This document shows, piece after piece, positions 1 to 10,764 of a DNA stretch of 64,000 nt (positions are counted from its first letter, which is position 1; each line of letters begins with the position of its first letter). Under the pieces are notes generated by a model, which had not been told where the DNA came from, ran no database searches, and saw only the letters and a list, made by a program, of their open reading frames with translations. Origin of the DNA: Angiostrongylus vasorum (lineage: Eukaryota; Nematoda; Chromadorea; Rhabditida; Metastrongylidae). The translations under genes were made by a program, and so were the position numbers. The stretch is taken from positions 632,001 through 696,000 of the forward strand of contig JADANN010000438.1 of the NCBI GenBank assembly GCA_018806985.1. The letters run 5' to 3'.

Positions 1-660
1 ACAATACGGGGGTCGACGGCGTCGGCATTCTTTAGCAGCACGAGTTTGGTCATGAAAATCGACTCATTCGAACGACGAACAACCTTCGGACTTCTACGAT
101 TGAAGAGATGTAGATCTAACAATGTTCGACTAATAAACACCGACATCAAGCTATGAGAAGACGAAGTCGAAGAGTTCTACATGAACGCGAAGAAGTTCTA
201 CAGAGAAGACCATGCAATTTTTTACGGTCATCGTTGGAGATGTTAACGCTGAGAATGAACCTAGAAAAGAAGAATGGCAAATTGAAATCCACGGAATAGA
301 ACGGAATGAGCAGGATGGGCCGCTGTCCAAATTTATTACGACCGAAACTATTCATAGTAACTCGCAATACCAGAAGCTCCGTTTTCAACGCTGGACGTCG
401 CAATCTCCCAATGGAAAGTACCACAGCGAAAGAGGCAACAACGTCGTAAATCGAAAGAATTGCGTAACCGATGTCGTTGCCTCAAAATTCTATGCGGGAT
501 CGGACCATCGCCTTCGCCGCAAAATAGTTCACTTCTCGTGAAAAAGAGTAAATTTCACTGAATTCGAAAAACCAATCCCCAAAAACAAGGACGACGCAGA
601 TATAGAGTTGAATCCCGATGACCCACTCCTCATGTCCTCGTACGAAAAAAAGTAGGCTGG
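1..660 (+). mobile_element. RTE-type retrotransposon fragment (endonuclease part)
   Basis: The window opens inside a decayed RTE-clade non-LTR retrotransposon. From about 212 to 540 one frame reads as the second half of an apurinic-type endonuclease: it has a VGDVNAE block (usual form GDFNA), a TIHSNSQYQK block, a W..QSPNGKYH block (usual form W.SP.G.....D) and a terminal GSDHRL block with the catalytic D and H. Upstream, 1-200, the same domain can be followed only by changing frame. After the stop at 540 a few linker residues continue to about 650. The enzyme would nick target DNA to prime reverse transcription. This copy is broken by frameshifts and stops and lacks the reverse transcriptase. 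Its left end lies outside the window. Confidence 0.8.
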
Positions 661-1258
661 ATATGTCGTGCAGCGGGTTCTCTCTTTCGAAATCCTAGAT
701 GCTGTTATATTCGTCGATCAAGAATAGAACAACACCTGATAAAACATGAATAACACCTGAAAGTCATTGCCGCGGTACTACTCAACACAATGGCTCGGCT
801 CTTCACACGTTGCCTAACAGAGTGCCGTACTGCTTTCAGTGGTAGACCAGCTAGACCGTGTTATTGTTTAACACTCTTGAAACAACGCATAATCTGTAGT
901 TTGTTGCGGACTGGAAGACGCCTAATTTTCAGCCTTCATGGGCTTTCTGGTTTTTTTTTAATGGATAATAGTTTTCCAATGACTAGAGGATTTCATGAGT
1001 TGTGAGGACGGATGAATTGTAGAAAAGACTTAAATTACATTTCAAAAAAATTAAATTATAGTAGGCATCAGTTTTACTACATATTACAATTTAATACCTA
1101 AATATAGTAGGCACCAAACAAAAAAAGTTGGTATTCTCCTATAGTTTTTGTCACCAATTGATGGCCTGTAGAACACAGATGCTGCTGTTGGTTGGGAAAA
1201 GCCCAATTCTGCACTCGGAAATATACAAAAAATTTACACATTTCAATATAATACTTGG
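661..1258. other. No recognisable gene or repeat
   Basis: AT-rich sequence with short open frames (for example 790-1005) that resemble no family I know. Nothing else is supportable. Confidence 0.5.
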
Positions 1259-1640
1259 ACACTTAGATGGCCCATCCTCATAAACAGTGCGGGCCCCAGC
1301 GTAACCTCCATTTTTTTCGAAGATTTGCTGGTTTAGCCATTGTGGCTCTCTGGAATCTTGAGCTCAGCCTGGCCAAAGTCTGCCCCAGGTCTTCGCCACC
1401 ACAGATAGCCGCAGCCTTTATGTATCAGAGGGAGATTTGCCGCCATACGACAAATTTCATAATAGGACAGTAATGGATCCTGGTATTGGTTCATTTTTAG
1501 CTAGGCTTCCTGATGGAAATGCCGGACTCCTTCTCAGCTTGGGAGACCCTGCCGACGGAACGAATCCCTCCGCTGTACATCGCAGCCCGACACCCAGCAA
1601 CACCTTCTAGCCACGATGAGGAGGTAAACCGTTAGGAGGA
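1259..1640 (-). mobile_element. Repeat C copy (RTE-derived SINE-like)
   Basis: Near full-length copy of a roughly 380-bp interspersed repeat seen about ten times in the window. Its sense strand is taken as the one whose 3' end matches the RTE 3' end, so this copy is antisense. Diagnostic blocks read on + are the GTGGCTCTCTGGAATC, GCCTGGCCAAAGTCTGCCCC and GGAGATTTGCCGCCAT stretches. Short open frames here are coincidental. Confidence 0.8.
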
Positions 1641-2728
1641 ATCCAACTTATAGTGGTCTTATATCACCATTGCAAATTTAGGCCCAGTTGTGGATTTTCT
1701 TTTGCAACGGAAACGAACCATAAGAGGGTCCCCTCCAATACAAAAGTTCGATTCTTTTTCTATGTTCTACATTTGGAGCATCGACCGTGGGCATCTTGGC
1801 CGTCTTACGAAGACGTATAGAAGGCTCAAGCATAAACACACGAGATAAACTGCGTTGACCTTAGCATTTACTATCTATTCACAAAGACCTTGCATGGATT
1901 TGCATGTATACTCCGTGGCCATATCAGGTCCTTGTTTTCTCCATAGATATCTCAGAATGCTCGTCGAAGTAATTTTCACTGGAATTTTAGGGTAACACGG
2001 TAAGAGTGTTCGGAAATCCTTACCACAGAGACACTAGAAGGTCTTTTATTATTGGGTTTAATACTTTTGAAACAAGTCTAATACCAATTTGTCAACTCTG
2101 CAGAGAATGAGGGCAGAGCAGCGCTCAGCATCTAATCCACGATCGCTTGTGTGTTCAAAAATAGCACTATCCAGTACCCTCCCTCCTCTGAAGAAATCGC
2201 TGCAAGAAGAAAACCATTACAGCACGATATTTCAAAATTTAAGTTAAATGTTCTTCGCAGATTTTTTAAGAATCTTTCTTTCTTAACTTTATTTTACGCA
2301 AACATTCCCTTCCTTTCTCCAGTACTTCTCCTACAATGCTGTATTTCAGAGTTCCAGATAGTTCATTAAAGAAAAACATTAGTGAACGAAAACCGAACAA
2401 AATTGGGAGAGATAAATAAATGTAGGTGAGAATGCATTCTCTTAGGAGTCAAGCACTGCACGTTTTGCCGATAAACAGCAAAGAGCCGTAGTGTACAGCC
2501 CAATTTAGTTCTTGCTCTGCAGCGACTCGACCATTTTCTTGAACTTTTCACCTGGAATACAGATTTTTACAAGCCAGAAAACAAAGGAATCAAGACATTA
2601 TTCAGCCCAGCTAGCCTGATAGTAGCTGGATCTTGTTACCCCTTATTTTACGAACGAGCTAGAAGAAATCTATTGCTGAGACAACTCGTTCCGTTACAGT
2701 ATCCACTTCGTTTATTTTCCTATTACTG
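1641..2728. other. No recognisable gene; flank downstream of FAR pseudogene
   Basis: No family match. It lies 3' of the FAR gene relic. Open frames at 2151-2369 (+) and 2366-2551 (-) show no protein-like pattern I recognise. Confidence 0.45.
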
Positions 2729-3780
2729 TCATATTTGACAGAAAGTAACGAACTCATTTTTGAAAACGGAGGTGATGGTTGGGAAATGTTCCGCAAGATC
2801 CTTTTTAGCCTCATCCGACAACGCTTTGTACTCGTTGGTGACCGTTGGTGCTTTTTTTCTTCAGTTCAGTGAGATTCGCTTTCTCACTAGCCACCACGAA
2901 ACATCGAATCTTACGCGCTTCATTGATCACCCGTAACAAGACATATTTAAAAAAACATCTTATTTGATTACAACGTTCTGTCATAGATAAAATTCTGCAT
3001 AGACCAACTTCCGCAGGGGTTTTAGAAATAATTGCTGCCTTGTTTTTTTCTTTTTTGCGCAGCGGGAAATAGTTTAACCCGAATCTTAAAGCCTTATTGT
3101 AACAATTTTAACTTTGCATTTTCAATCTACTCTGACCTCTATCCCATTTCTTACCCACTATTTCTTCAATTTTCCCAGGATAAAAAATTCTTGTTGCGAT
3201 TCTTACCTCTTTGGCGATTGCCTTAGCCTCATCCCCCAAGTGCATCAACTTTTTTCCATAATCATGCTGTGCATTTCTCGGTCTTCACTGCAAGTTCCGG
3301 CGACTTTGTCTTCATCGCAGCAAGCACCTAAAACAGAATGGAGGTGAAGTTGCACCACAAGTGAAATTCGTGGAACTTAAAAAAAACATTTTCCGTACCT
3401 CGTCATCGTTTTTCTAAGTAGCATAGTTCTTAGCAATACCTCTGAGTACTTCTTTGTCGGTGTCAGAGAGTCCAGTAAGGAAATCGTTAGTTTCCTTAGG
3501 AATCAGCTCTGAATATGTTTGATTCAGTAGTCACAGATTTTGAAAAAAATAACAACATCACCATCACATGCTTTCTTCCTACGGTGAGGAAAACCTTCAA
3601 ATCGCAAAAAAATTCAATAAAGTAGCTCTAGTTGAAATACGCTTTTTTGATGTAGTAAGCACCATAAATTGCTTTGTAATGATCACCTCTGTATCCAGGT
3701 GGTATATCCTCGATGCTTTTGAAAGCAGCAGCCGAAGCAAGGCAGAGAAAGGCGGTCAGTGCTACGATGTTGAAGATCAT
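2729..3780 (-). pseudogene. Nematode fatty-acid/retinol-binding protein (FAR) gene, broken
   Basis: Four exons on the - strand, 3780-3687, 3508-3399, 3327-3207 and 2930-2729, rebuild most of a FAR protein of about 175 residues, the usual length for this secreted, helix-rich lipid carrier. Exon 1 starts at an ATG (3780-3778) with a signal peptide (MIFNIVALTAFLCLASAAA) and then IPPGYR. Exon 2 continues ELIPKETNDFLTGLSDTDKE, exon 3 has KTKSPELA and GDEAKAIAKE, exon 4 has INEARKIR and YKALSDEAKKDLAEHFP. Exons 1 to 3 have GT donors, and the exon 2 and 3 acceptors are AG. Lesions: an in-frame TAG at 3416-3414 where the family has an aromatic residue; small indels in exon 3 near 3270-3240; GG in place of AG at the exon 4 acceptor (2932-2931); and a frame change at an A-run in exon 4. 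Many lesions suggest a dead gene, though some lie in homopolymers and could be consensus errors. No intact paralogue is in the window. Confidence 0.82.
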
Positions 3781-3925
3781 CGCTGGAATTTCTGAAAGCT
3801 TGTTTAACTAGCTTCTGAATAACTAAGAAGATCGACTTCCTATAAACATCGGCATATATTAATCGATATACTGCCTTTGTTTATTTGAGGCGAAGTTGAG
3901 TGTAGAAGTACTTATTATTATGGTT

Positions 3926-4385
3926 GTTGTTGTTCCGCCTACGTTTCGGCGATTTCGCCTTCTTCAGAGCCTGGACAGGTACCACATATAACCATAGTCC
4001 AATAATTCGGTGAAATCCATGGTACCAATGAATGATCTAGCGTATGATTAAGTGCCAATTTTCCAAAAAAATCCTCACCGTACTGTTAGATCACCCATTT
4101 GTTGCATATGAGGAATGACGAGTGAGACCCACTCATAGGGATGTGCATCAAAAAAATCATTATCAGGCAAGGAAACGCCTCAAAGGCCTTGCACGTTGAT
4201 GTTTTTTGATTCCTGTGCTAGAATCCGAACAGTCACTTCAAAATTATCATCGTGCCTTTGTGTCCTGTTTCTACCTGGGGAGTACTTCGCTGAATTCGAG
4301 CTTTCCCACCTAAATGTTCTTCTATGCGGACACAAAGTAGTCTAGCCTTTTTCTCCAATGTATTCTTCACCGCATGCTTTACATA
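3926..4385 (-). mobile_element. Penelope-like element, 3' fragment with GIY-YIG remnant
   Basis: Read on the - strand from about 4385, one frame gives LCKACGEEYIGEKG followed by an RNRTQRHDDNFEVTVRILAQ block. This is the GIY-YIG endonuclease tail that marks Penelope-like retroelements and matches the copies at 7260-7480 and 61700-61930. A stop follows the EKG block. The 3' end (3926-3990) is the terminal-repeat segment shared with 61390-61440 and carries a hammerhead-like core, annotated separately. The reverse transcriptase part is absent, so this is a 5'-truncated copy. Confidence 0.75.
3930..3985 (-). ncRNA. Hammerhead-ribozyme-like motif in PLE terminal repeat
   Basis: On the - strand the order is CTGAAGA (3967-3961), an A, GGCG (3959-3956), loop AAAT, CGCC (3951-3948), then GAAAC (3947-3943) and GTA. 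This fits the hammerhead core CUGANGA / helix II / GAAA / NUH with a perfect 4-bp helix II. Helix III would be almost absent, as in the minimal forms described from Penelope-like elements. Helix I is weak in this copy (about 3 bp). Activity is an inference. Confidence 0.45.
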
Positions 4386-4450
4386 AGATCAACAATATTG
4401 TACGTGAACTCATGCGATCCCCGTCGCTCCCCGTCAGGACGGGTAAAAAA

Positions 4451-4728
4451 GGGATAAAGCTCTCGGCGTTGAACATTCCCCTGAGGGATGCGCCATGCAT
4501 TCGACTTCATTAAGTATCGTTGGAGGTGATTGAATGAATATCTGGCCTTTAAAATGACTCGCGGTGGCCTATCGATGTGTCGAGCCACTGCTGCTATCCT
4601 CCCAGACAAGTCTGGTACCAATTTGCCGATCCTGGAGGGATGGAAGCCTTGGTGGACCATGGGAGTGGGGGATCGATTCCACGTGCGCCTTGCAGGGCGC
4701 CTCCGATCACTGCGCCACACGCGCCCGA
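4451..4728 (-). mobile_element. SINE-A copy, near full length
   Basis: tRNA-derived SINE on the - strand. The head at the high-coordinate end reads GCGCGTGTGGCGCAGTGATC, fitting the pol III A box (TRGCNNAGTGG), and GGAATCGATCCC is the B-box region. The body has the conserved CCAGACTTGTCTGGGAGGAT stretch, and the tail has the GAGAGCTTTATCCC end. It is one of about 20 copies in the window. Confidence 0.85.
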
Positions 4729-4988
4729 CACGCACACACTAGACCCTTAATCCTTTCAAATTTTCATTATCTCATTAATTTTCTTCTAAAAAAATAAGAC
4801 TGCGGAAGATGAAGGAAAAATTGTGGTTCTATCGGATTCCAGTCACAGTTGAAATAATTTGCCAGTAATTCCTTCCCCTTTAGTATAGTACTTCTTACAG
4901 CTGCTAGTATGAGAAAATGACGATCCCAAACACATAGATAAAGAAGTTAAAGGTTTTCTTCCTAATTGTTCCTTTCATAACTTTGCGG

Positions 4989-5120
4989 TATGCGAAATTT
5001 GCTGTTAGAATCGGTAAAGCGTCGCACGAGGAAATTTTCATGCTGGATTTCGGTATTGCTAAAGGGAGCTGCTGGCGACGATTCCTTGAGGTGTATGGAC
5101 GTCTACAGAAGCAGACGACA
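4989..5120 (+). pseudogene. Casein-kinase-1/TTBK-like kinase fragment
   Basis: One open frame contains KFAVRIGKASHEEIFMLDFG followed by IAK (about 4995-5063). The order of a (N)FAV.....  block, a short spacer and a LDFGIA block is the catalytic-loop to DFG segment of worm casein-kinase-1/tau-tubulin-kinase proteins. Beyond it the frame loses similarity and stops near 5117. No preceding HRD loop or following APE region is visible. It is therefore a relic exon or an isolated exon of a decayed gene. The call rests on about 25 residues. Confidence 0.4.
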
Positions 5121-5130
5121 ATCCTTAGAT

Positions 5131-5436
5131 AACTTTATTGTGGTTCTTACGTTTTCTATGTGTTTCATATTCTGTGGTCCCGTAGCAAATATAGTCAGCA
5201 GACCAAAATCTCGTCGTAATCCGCTTGTACTTATTAACTGCTATCGAATAACGGGCGTGGATTAAGGGTTGAATTTGATATGAGATGTAAATAGTTCTTG
5301 GTTTGACCGACTGCCCTAGGCTAACAAAGCCCTCCATTATAGATAGATGAGCAAACTGACATTAGACCTATCTGAGAGGCTGAAAATGCTGTGTTTATAC
5401 AACGGCGGGCAACCGCAAGCCTAGTACACGGCAAAC
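5131..5436. other. No recognisable feature
   Basis: Unassigned sequence between the kinase-like fragment and a SINE-A tail. Confidence 0.4.
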
Positions 5437-5523
5437 ATGCATGCAATCGCCTCTACAAATGGAGTGGAATTCATGGTACACTCCCCAGGGATTGATCAAC
5501 AACACCAAGCGGCTTTATCCTTT
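5437..5523 (+). mobile_element. SINE-A 3' fragment
   Basis: Only the tail half is present: ATGCAATCGCCTCTACAAAT, the GGAATTCATGGTACACTCCC equivalent of the family tail, and GGCTTTATCCTTTT at the end. It is 5'-truncated, as expected for target-primed insertion. Confidence 0.65.
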
Positions 5524-5624
5524 TAATCCGTACGTAATACATAAGTAAGTATGGTCAAATTCGTAATTTAACTGATTTATGCGTATTGATTTAGGTGTCA
5601 ATTTTCCATAAATGTTTCCTATAC

Positions 5625-5905
5625 AAAGGATAAGGCTGGAACTCCTAGTGTTGACCAATCGCTGAGGGATGCACCATACATTCGATTTCACCAATCGTCG
5701 TTAAAGGTGACTGAAAGCATATAGCCTTTACAATGACTCGTGGTGGCCTACCAATATGTGGAACCAATATATCGAAACAGTACTGCTATCCTCTCAAGCA
5801 GTTCTGGTACCAATTTGCGGACCCCGGAGAGAAATGGGGCTTGTCAAGGCCGGGGAGCGGATCGATCGCAGGGCGGCTGTGGCCACTGAGCTACAGGCGA
5901 CGCGT
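5625..5905 (-). mobile_element. SINE-A copy, diverged
   Basis: Antisense copy running from the AAGGATAAGGCTGG tail end to the head near 5905. The body stretch around 5796-5830 corresponds to the conserved TTGGTACCAG region. The A-box region is degraded (GCTCAGTGGCC on the - strand). Confidence 0.75.
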
Positions 5906-5937
5906 TTTGCATACAGATTTTATAAATATTTAAAGAA

Positions 5938-6312
5938 TTCCCTCTCAATGGTTTACCGCCTCATCGTTTCTGCGAGGTGTTCCTGGGCGTTGAGCTGCGG
6001 TGTACAACACGGGGATTCATCCCACCAGCAGGACGTCCCAGGCTAAGGGCGAATCCTGCGTTTTCACCAGGAAACCCAGCTAAGAGTAAATCAGTACCAG
6101 GATCCGTCACCTTCCTTGTGTCAAACTTGTCACATGGTGGCGAATCTCTCCCTGACCCACCAGGCCGGCGACTGCCTGTGGTGGTGACGACCTGGGGCAG
6201 ACTTTGTCCTGGCTGACCTCTGGACTCCAGGGAACCACAATGGCTGAACCATCAAAACTCCGAAAAAATAGAATTTATGCTGGGGCTCACACAACCATGA
6301 GTAAGTTAAAGG
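5938..6312 (+). mobile_element. Repeat C copy, near full length
   Basis: Begins TCTCAATGGTTTACCGCCTC, passes the ACACGGGGATTCATCCCACC block (B-box-like) and ends in a GCTGGGGCTCACACAACCAT block equivalent to the RTE 3' end. Sense orientation. Confidence 0.8.
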
Positions 6313-6689
6313 ATTGAGATACTTTACAAGTGATTCCATCCCGTTGTGTTTTCCTGAAGAAGTACATTACTTCCAAGTAAGGTATTTTCCAATTTTCATA
6401 AGACCTTTGAACGGCTGTGAGAAAAAATCAGCTCACTAGGCTTGGTATATTAAAACCTTAATTGCCCTAGGAGCTATCTAGATGTCATTCGAAAGCAGAT
6501 ACACTCCAGCGAAACTTTTCCCAGAAAAGTCTTGTCGCCAGTTCCTGATCCCATAAGTCATGGCGTCCTTGAATAGTTCACGGCTCGGTGGAAGCAGTTG
6601 GTACAGCATATGCTTGTGGAATGTGCTGCGCTCTCACAATAGGTGACACCTGTAGGTCATAATGGTTTTTGCTCGAGTGGTCGGTAAGA
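6313..6689. other. No recognisable feature
   Basis: Unassigned sequence between repeat C and SINE-B. No protein-like frame was seen. Confidence 0.4.
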
Positions 6690-7055
6690 CGCCTATTGGT
6701 CTCATTTCATTTCTGGTCTACTGTGCGGATCCCAGCGCTTCTAACATTCAACTCGTTTCCTCGCATCCACTGTCCACGAAGATCTTCCAATTTTACGTGT
6801 GGCTTCGGTTGCTGTTTGAGGATTTTCATTTCATCTTGAATGTTGTAGAATGCTGGTCGAGCAATTCTCCTTGGAATCATGAGGTAGCCGGGCATTAGCG
6901 TTCCCAACTGGATTGCAGATGGTGATTTTCCCCCAGACAACTCCCTTACCAATTTACTGACCCCCGGAGGGATGAGAGGCTTGGTTGGCCCGGAGCGTAA
7001 TCGAACTAGCCATGCTCGTGATGACGGACATCACTTTCACTGTGCTATCCGCTCT
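6690..7055 (-). mobile_element. SINE-B copy, near full length
   Basis: On the - strand the head at 7055 reads GCGGATAGCACAGTGAAAGT (A box TAGCACAGTG), followed by a B-box-like AGTTCGATTAC and the conserved AAATGAAAATCCTCAAACAG and GAAGATCTTCGTGGACAGTG blocks. It ends in the GCGCTGGGATCCGCACAGTA tail. The head abuts a CT/TA microsatellite. Confidence 0.85.
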
Positions 7056-7180
<125 letters not shown>

Positions 7181-7194
7181 AGGTACGAGTCTAG

Positions 7195-9480
7195 ATCGCG
7201 TTTGAGCTCTAGGCATTCCTCCCTGATATTCAATCTAGAGTTCTTGGTATTTATCCGGAAAAACTCAAAAGGTTTGAGTGTTGGTGTTTGGGTATCCCGG
7301 ATGCGAGGATAGTGACTTTTATATCGAAATCGTCTCCGCTGCGTTTTTGTATCCTATGCGTCCCTAGTGGGGTAATTTGACTTGTTTTTCGTCAAACATC
7401 TAGGTGTTATTTTATGCGGATACGTAAAGGTCTACCCGTTCCTCCAACAAATTCTTCTCCGTAATTGTTACAAGACGGCGCGTGTAGCGCAGTGGTCGGA
7501 AGCGTCCTGCAACACACACGTGGAGTCGACCCCCCATGCCCATGGTCCACCAAGCCTTCAATCCCTCCGGGGTCGGCAAATTGGTATGGGAGGATAGCAG
7601 CAATAACCCGATAAATCGATAGGCCACCGCGAGTCATTGTAAAGGTCAGATATGCATTCAGTCGTCTACAAACGATGCTTAATGAAGTCGAGTGCATGGC
7701 GCATCCCTCAAGGACTGACCAACGCCCAGAGCTTTAAGTGTTACAAGAGATTAGGTATATCGTACCCTCATGTAATCGCCGTCCCTGCAATAATGGGAAA
7801 TTTCGCAACTTTGCGTTCCGTATAGATGATCAAATAGTCGGCTACGAACTAACTGACGCCGGAGAGTATCCGGTGGTATTTCAACCATCGTTGCCAATTT
7901 CTCCAGACCTGCTTTCCTTAAGCATTGTTTTATAGCTATGCTTATTTCATCGCTAACGAAGGACAAGGTAAACGGGACCTTGTTTTGGTCACGTTTTTCG
8001 TTTTGGGTCTCGTTGTCCTTCTGAATTTATCTCGTGGGGTTACTACTTCGAAGGCATGCATGGGAGATGGCTATCAACCGAACCATTTCGCGCGATTCCT
8101 CCCTTGGTTCCCGCTTCGTGCACACAGTGGTGGCTGTTTGAAACACGTTTCTCACAAGCGCCCTTTTTTGTGTGAAGAGTGGGAAGAGAGGAAATGAAAA
8201 AGGGTGTTTTTGTTACTTGGTTTTCGGCACACTTTGTCACGTAACCTCTGTCTGATAAGCTAATTTGAACGTTAAGAAATGGAAGCCAATGTTCTTTTGG
8301 TTTCTCCTGGGTGAATTTGATGTGCTCATACTGTTCATTCTATAATTCAAAGCATTTGTCCATCTTCTTTTGAATAGAGAAGATGACAAAACAATCGTCC
8401 GTGTATCTACACTAGACTAGCGGCCGCAAATCGAAAATAGGGGATTCTATTTAATACATAAACGCAGTGGCGAAACTTGGTCCCAGCCGCTGTCCCTTTG
8501 CCAACATTCTCAATTTCGCGTAATATTTCCCTGGCCATCTGAAAATCGAGCGGTTTAGGCACTTTTTATGGGAGCCATAAGCTGCTGAATAAACAGGCCA
8601 TGCATATCTATTTCTCCTTCATATTCAACAAGAAGTTCGAGGATGGCTTGCATTGCGCAGTCATTCGATACGTTGGTGTAGAACGCGGTAACGTCGAAGG
8701 ACTTCATCACGTGCGCGTTGTTGGCAGACGAGTTAGGTAGACGCTCTAGGAACATTTGGGTGTTCGTGAGGTGCGCTGGAATAAGTTTAAGCAGCTGAGC
8801 AAGTGTTTAGCATAGAAACCATGTTGTTCTATCCGTTACCCCTCTGCACAGCTGTTAAAGGGTCCAGCCTTGTAGAATGATGGATCGGTGTAGACGCATC
8901 ATTACAGCTGATACTACTTATGTGTTTTAATAAGTAAGTGTAAGACGGAACATGGTTGTCCATTCATTTTAACATTCGAAACAACAGATGATGTTAAGCC
9001 TGCCGCCCATGCCTACTTTGACCCATAAATTGTTTTGTTTTCGGTATTTCCCCTTAAGATGATGGAGAATAAAGGATAGCTTCACTAAGATATTCCTCCG
9101 TTATCTTAACATCTAAAAAGGCGAGGAATAACTATAAACTCTCCCCCTTTTTATCACTAACTGATGGCCTAATGGTCTTTGAATTTACTAATTCTTTAAT
9201 TTCTCGCATACCACATTTTTTGCGCGACTGTGAGGTTAGAGATAAACTTACTATCGCTAGGTTTTGAGAACATCGTTCGAAAACATGCGAAATTTTGCAA
9301 CCACTTCAACGTTAGGGTGTAGTTGTCTAAAGAACGACCTAGGAAGAAGAGGTGGTAGTAATATCGCCAGTTCCTGGTTTTCGTTTTTGTTTGATTTTTT
9401 CTTCCTTGCTCTGATAGCGGAGTCGATCTTGAAGTTCATACAGATTGGATGCTATCCTACGCACAGCGGCCTTAGAAATG
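7195..9480 (-). mobile_element. Penelope-like retroelement with RT and GIY-YIG, interrupted by a SINE
   Basis: Read on the - strand from about 9480 down, fragments of one Penelope-like polyprotein appear in the right order. A KGGEFIVIP block near 9140 corresponds to the family's ADKGGA region. A SFDVTAFYTNVSND block lies at 8700-8650, and LAKGQRLGPSFATAFM near 8500 precedes CRYTDDCFVIF near 8400, which carries the catalytic DD of reverse transcriptase (usual form YRYIDD). KEHWLPFLNVQISLS follows near 8300. The GIY-YIG domain begins GTIYLISC at 7771-7749 and continues NNYGEEFVGGTGRP at 7466-7420. Between these two pieces sits a SINE-A insertion; with it and one target duplication removed the frame is continuous. 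Several frameshifts and stops make the copy dead. The 3' end is cut at about 7195 beside the microsatellite. The RT would copy the element RNA, and the endonuclease would nick the target. Confidence 0.88.
7476..7738 (+). mobile_element. SINE-A insertion inside the PLE, with perfect target duplication
   Basis: A clean SINE-A copy: head CGGCGCGTGTAGCGCAGTGG (A box matches TRGCNNAGTGG), body with the family TTGGTATGGGAGGATAGCAG stretch, tail CCAGAGCTTTAAG. It is flanked by the identical 10-mer TGTTACAAGA at 7466-7475 and 7739-7748. This is the strongest evidence in the window that SINE-A moves by target-primed retrotransposition. Confidence 0.95.
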
Positions 9481-10764
9481 GGTTGCGGCGGTGAAAACAC
9501 GGGCCCAATTTTAGTAGCAAGCGCGGTTCCCAGGTATGATCATGCCCCCCAAGCACGGCAATCCTAGATTTTCCCAAGGACTCAATGTAGAATCGAATCG
9601 ACCATCTTTCAACGACATTCATAAAGAACGCTAGACTTTTGTAGATGATGTAGGAAACGAATGAAACACAAGATGTGCGCGCACCCGCACGGTAGATTTG
9701 GAGATAGGTCAAGTAAACAGTGCAAAAAAAATTATCAAAATCCGGAAGCTGAGCTGAGGATGAGAATTCCAGGTGAGAGTCCTGCTAAATGTGAACTAGT
9801 GACAAAAGAAAACCAGCGAGACAGCCACAACTGCTTTCAGGGCAGCGCCTTTCCACGCTAGGCTAGCACTATGATGGTCTTTGGGTCCCTTAAGAGAGTA
9901 GAGTCCAGTTAAAAGGTTTGCTGTGCGAGGAAAAGGAATGGATCTTGCTTGTGATCGGCTCGAGATATCTGAAAAATATGGGAACTACAGGGAAAGGTGA
10001 CCATGAGTAGCTCGCAAAGCAAAGATTTGAGGGCACAAGCTTACTCTTGGTTGAGTTTTGAGATGAAAACACCAAGCAAGTTTGCCATAGAAACTCAGCT
10101 AAGTGGGATATGCCCTATTATCTTTACCTCCAATGAAGACCCAATAATACCACTTCATCCACAACGAAGCCGTAAACCAGTGGAAAAAAACGAAGAAATG
10201 GCCCAAGACATCGGGATCAAAGGTTGACGTGAAACACAGTTAATAGATTATCTATATGTTGTGATTAAAGAACAAATTCGTATTCACAGTTATCATGGCA
10301 ATGGCCTATTGCATTTTGTGAAGAGCGTCCGAATCACCTGCATCATCTGTAGTACCGTTGATCGGCGAGTTACTCGAGTGGGCGCCAGTAAATCCTCCAT
10401 TTTTCCCCGTCGCGCGCAAGAGTGGCCCAGTGGGTTCTGCTCGCTCTAGGAACTCGTTGAGCTATCTGATTTCAACTCTAAGTTCGAACGGCAAAAAACT
10501 AGCTATTGATCAGAATGTTAGGCATCCGACTATAGCTGTTAAAAGACGGTACCTACGCCACCACTTTGGTATCATTATTATGCTGTTTCTAAATAGAAAT
10601 TGCTATAAGTGCAATACTATGGCCAGACTGACAATGTGCACCATCTATGGACCATGGGAATCAATATACCATTCCATTTACACCTATGTATATTTGTTTT
10701 AATACCTGAGCGGTTTGCTATCTGGCCATTGCTGGAAGTTGTTTGTAGTTGTGAAACCGTATTA
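9481..10764. other. No recognisable gene
   Basis: Contains short open frames (9661-9861, 9997-10227, 10358-10702) with no recognisable motif. Part of 9480-9700 might be the extreme 5' end of the PLE, but I cannot show that. Confidence 0.4.

Noticed and set aside
7478..7600. tRNA genes (cove-like A and B boxes at about 20 loci)
   Set aside because: The A and B boxes sit in the heads of a repeated 270-bp unit with a common non-tRNA body and tail. No acceptor stem or anticodon arm folds, so they are SINE heads.
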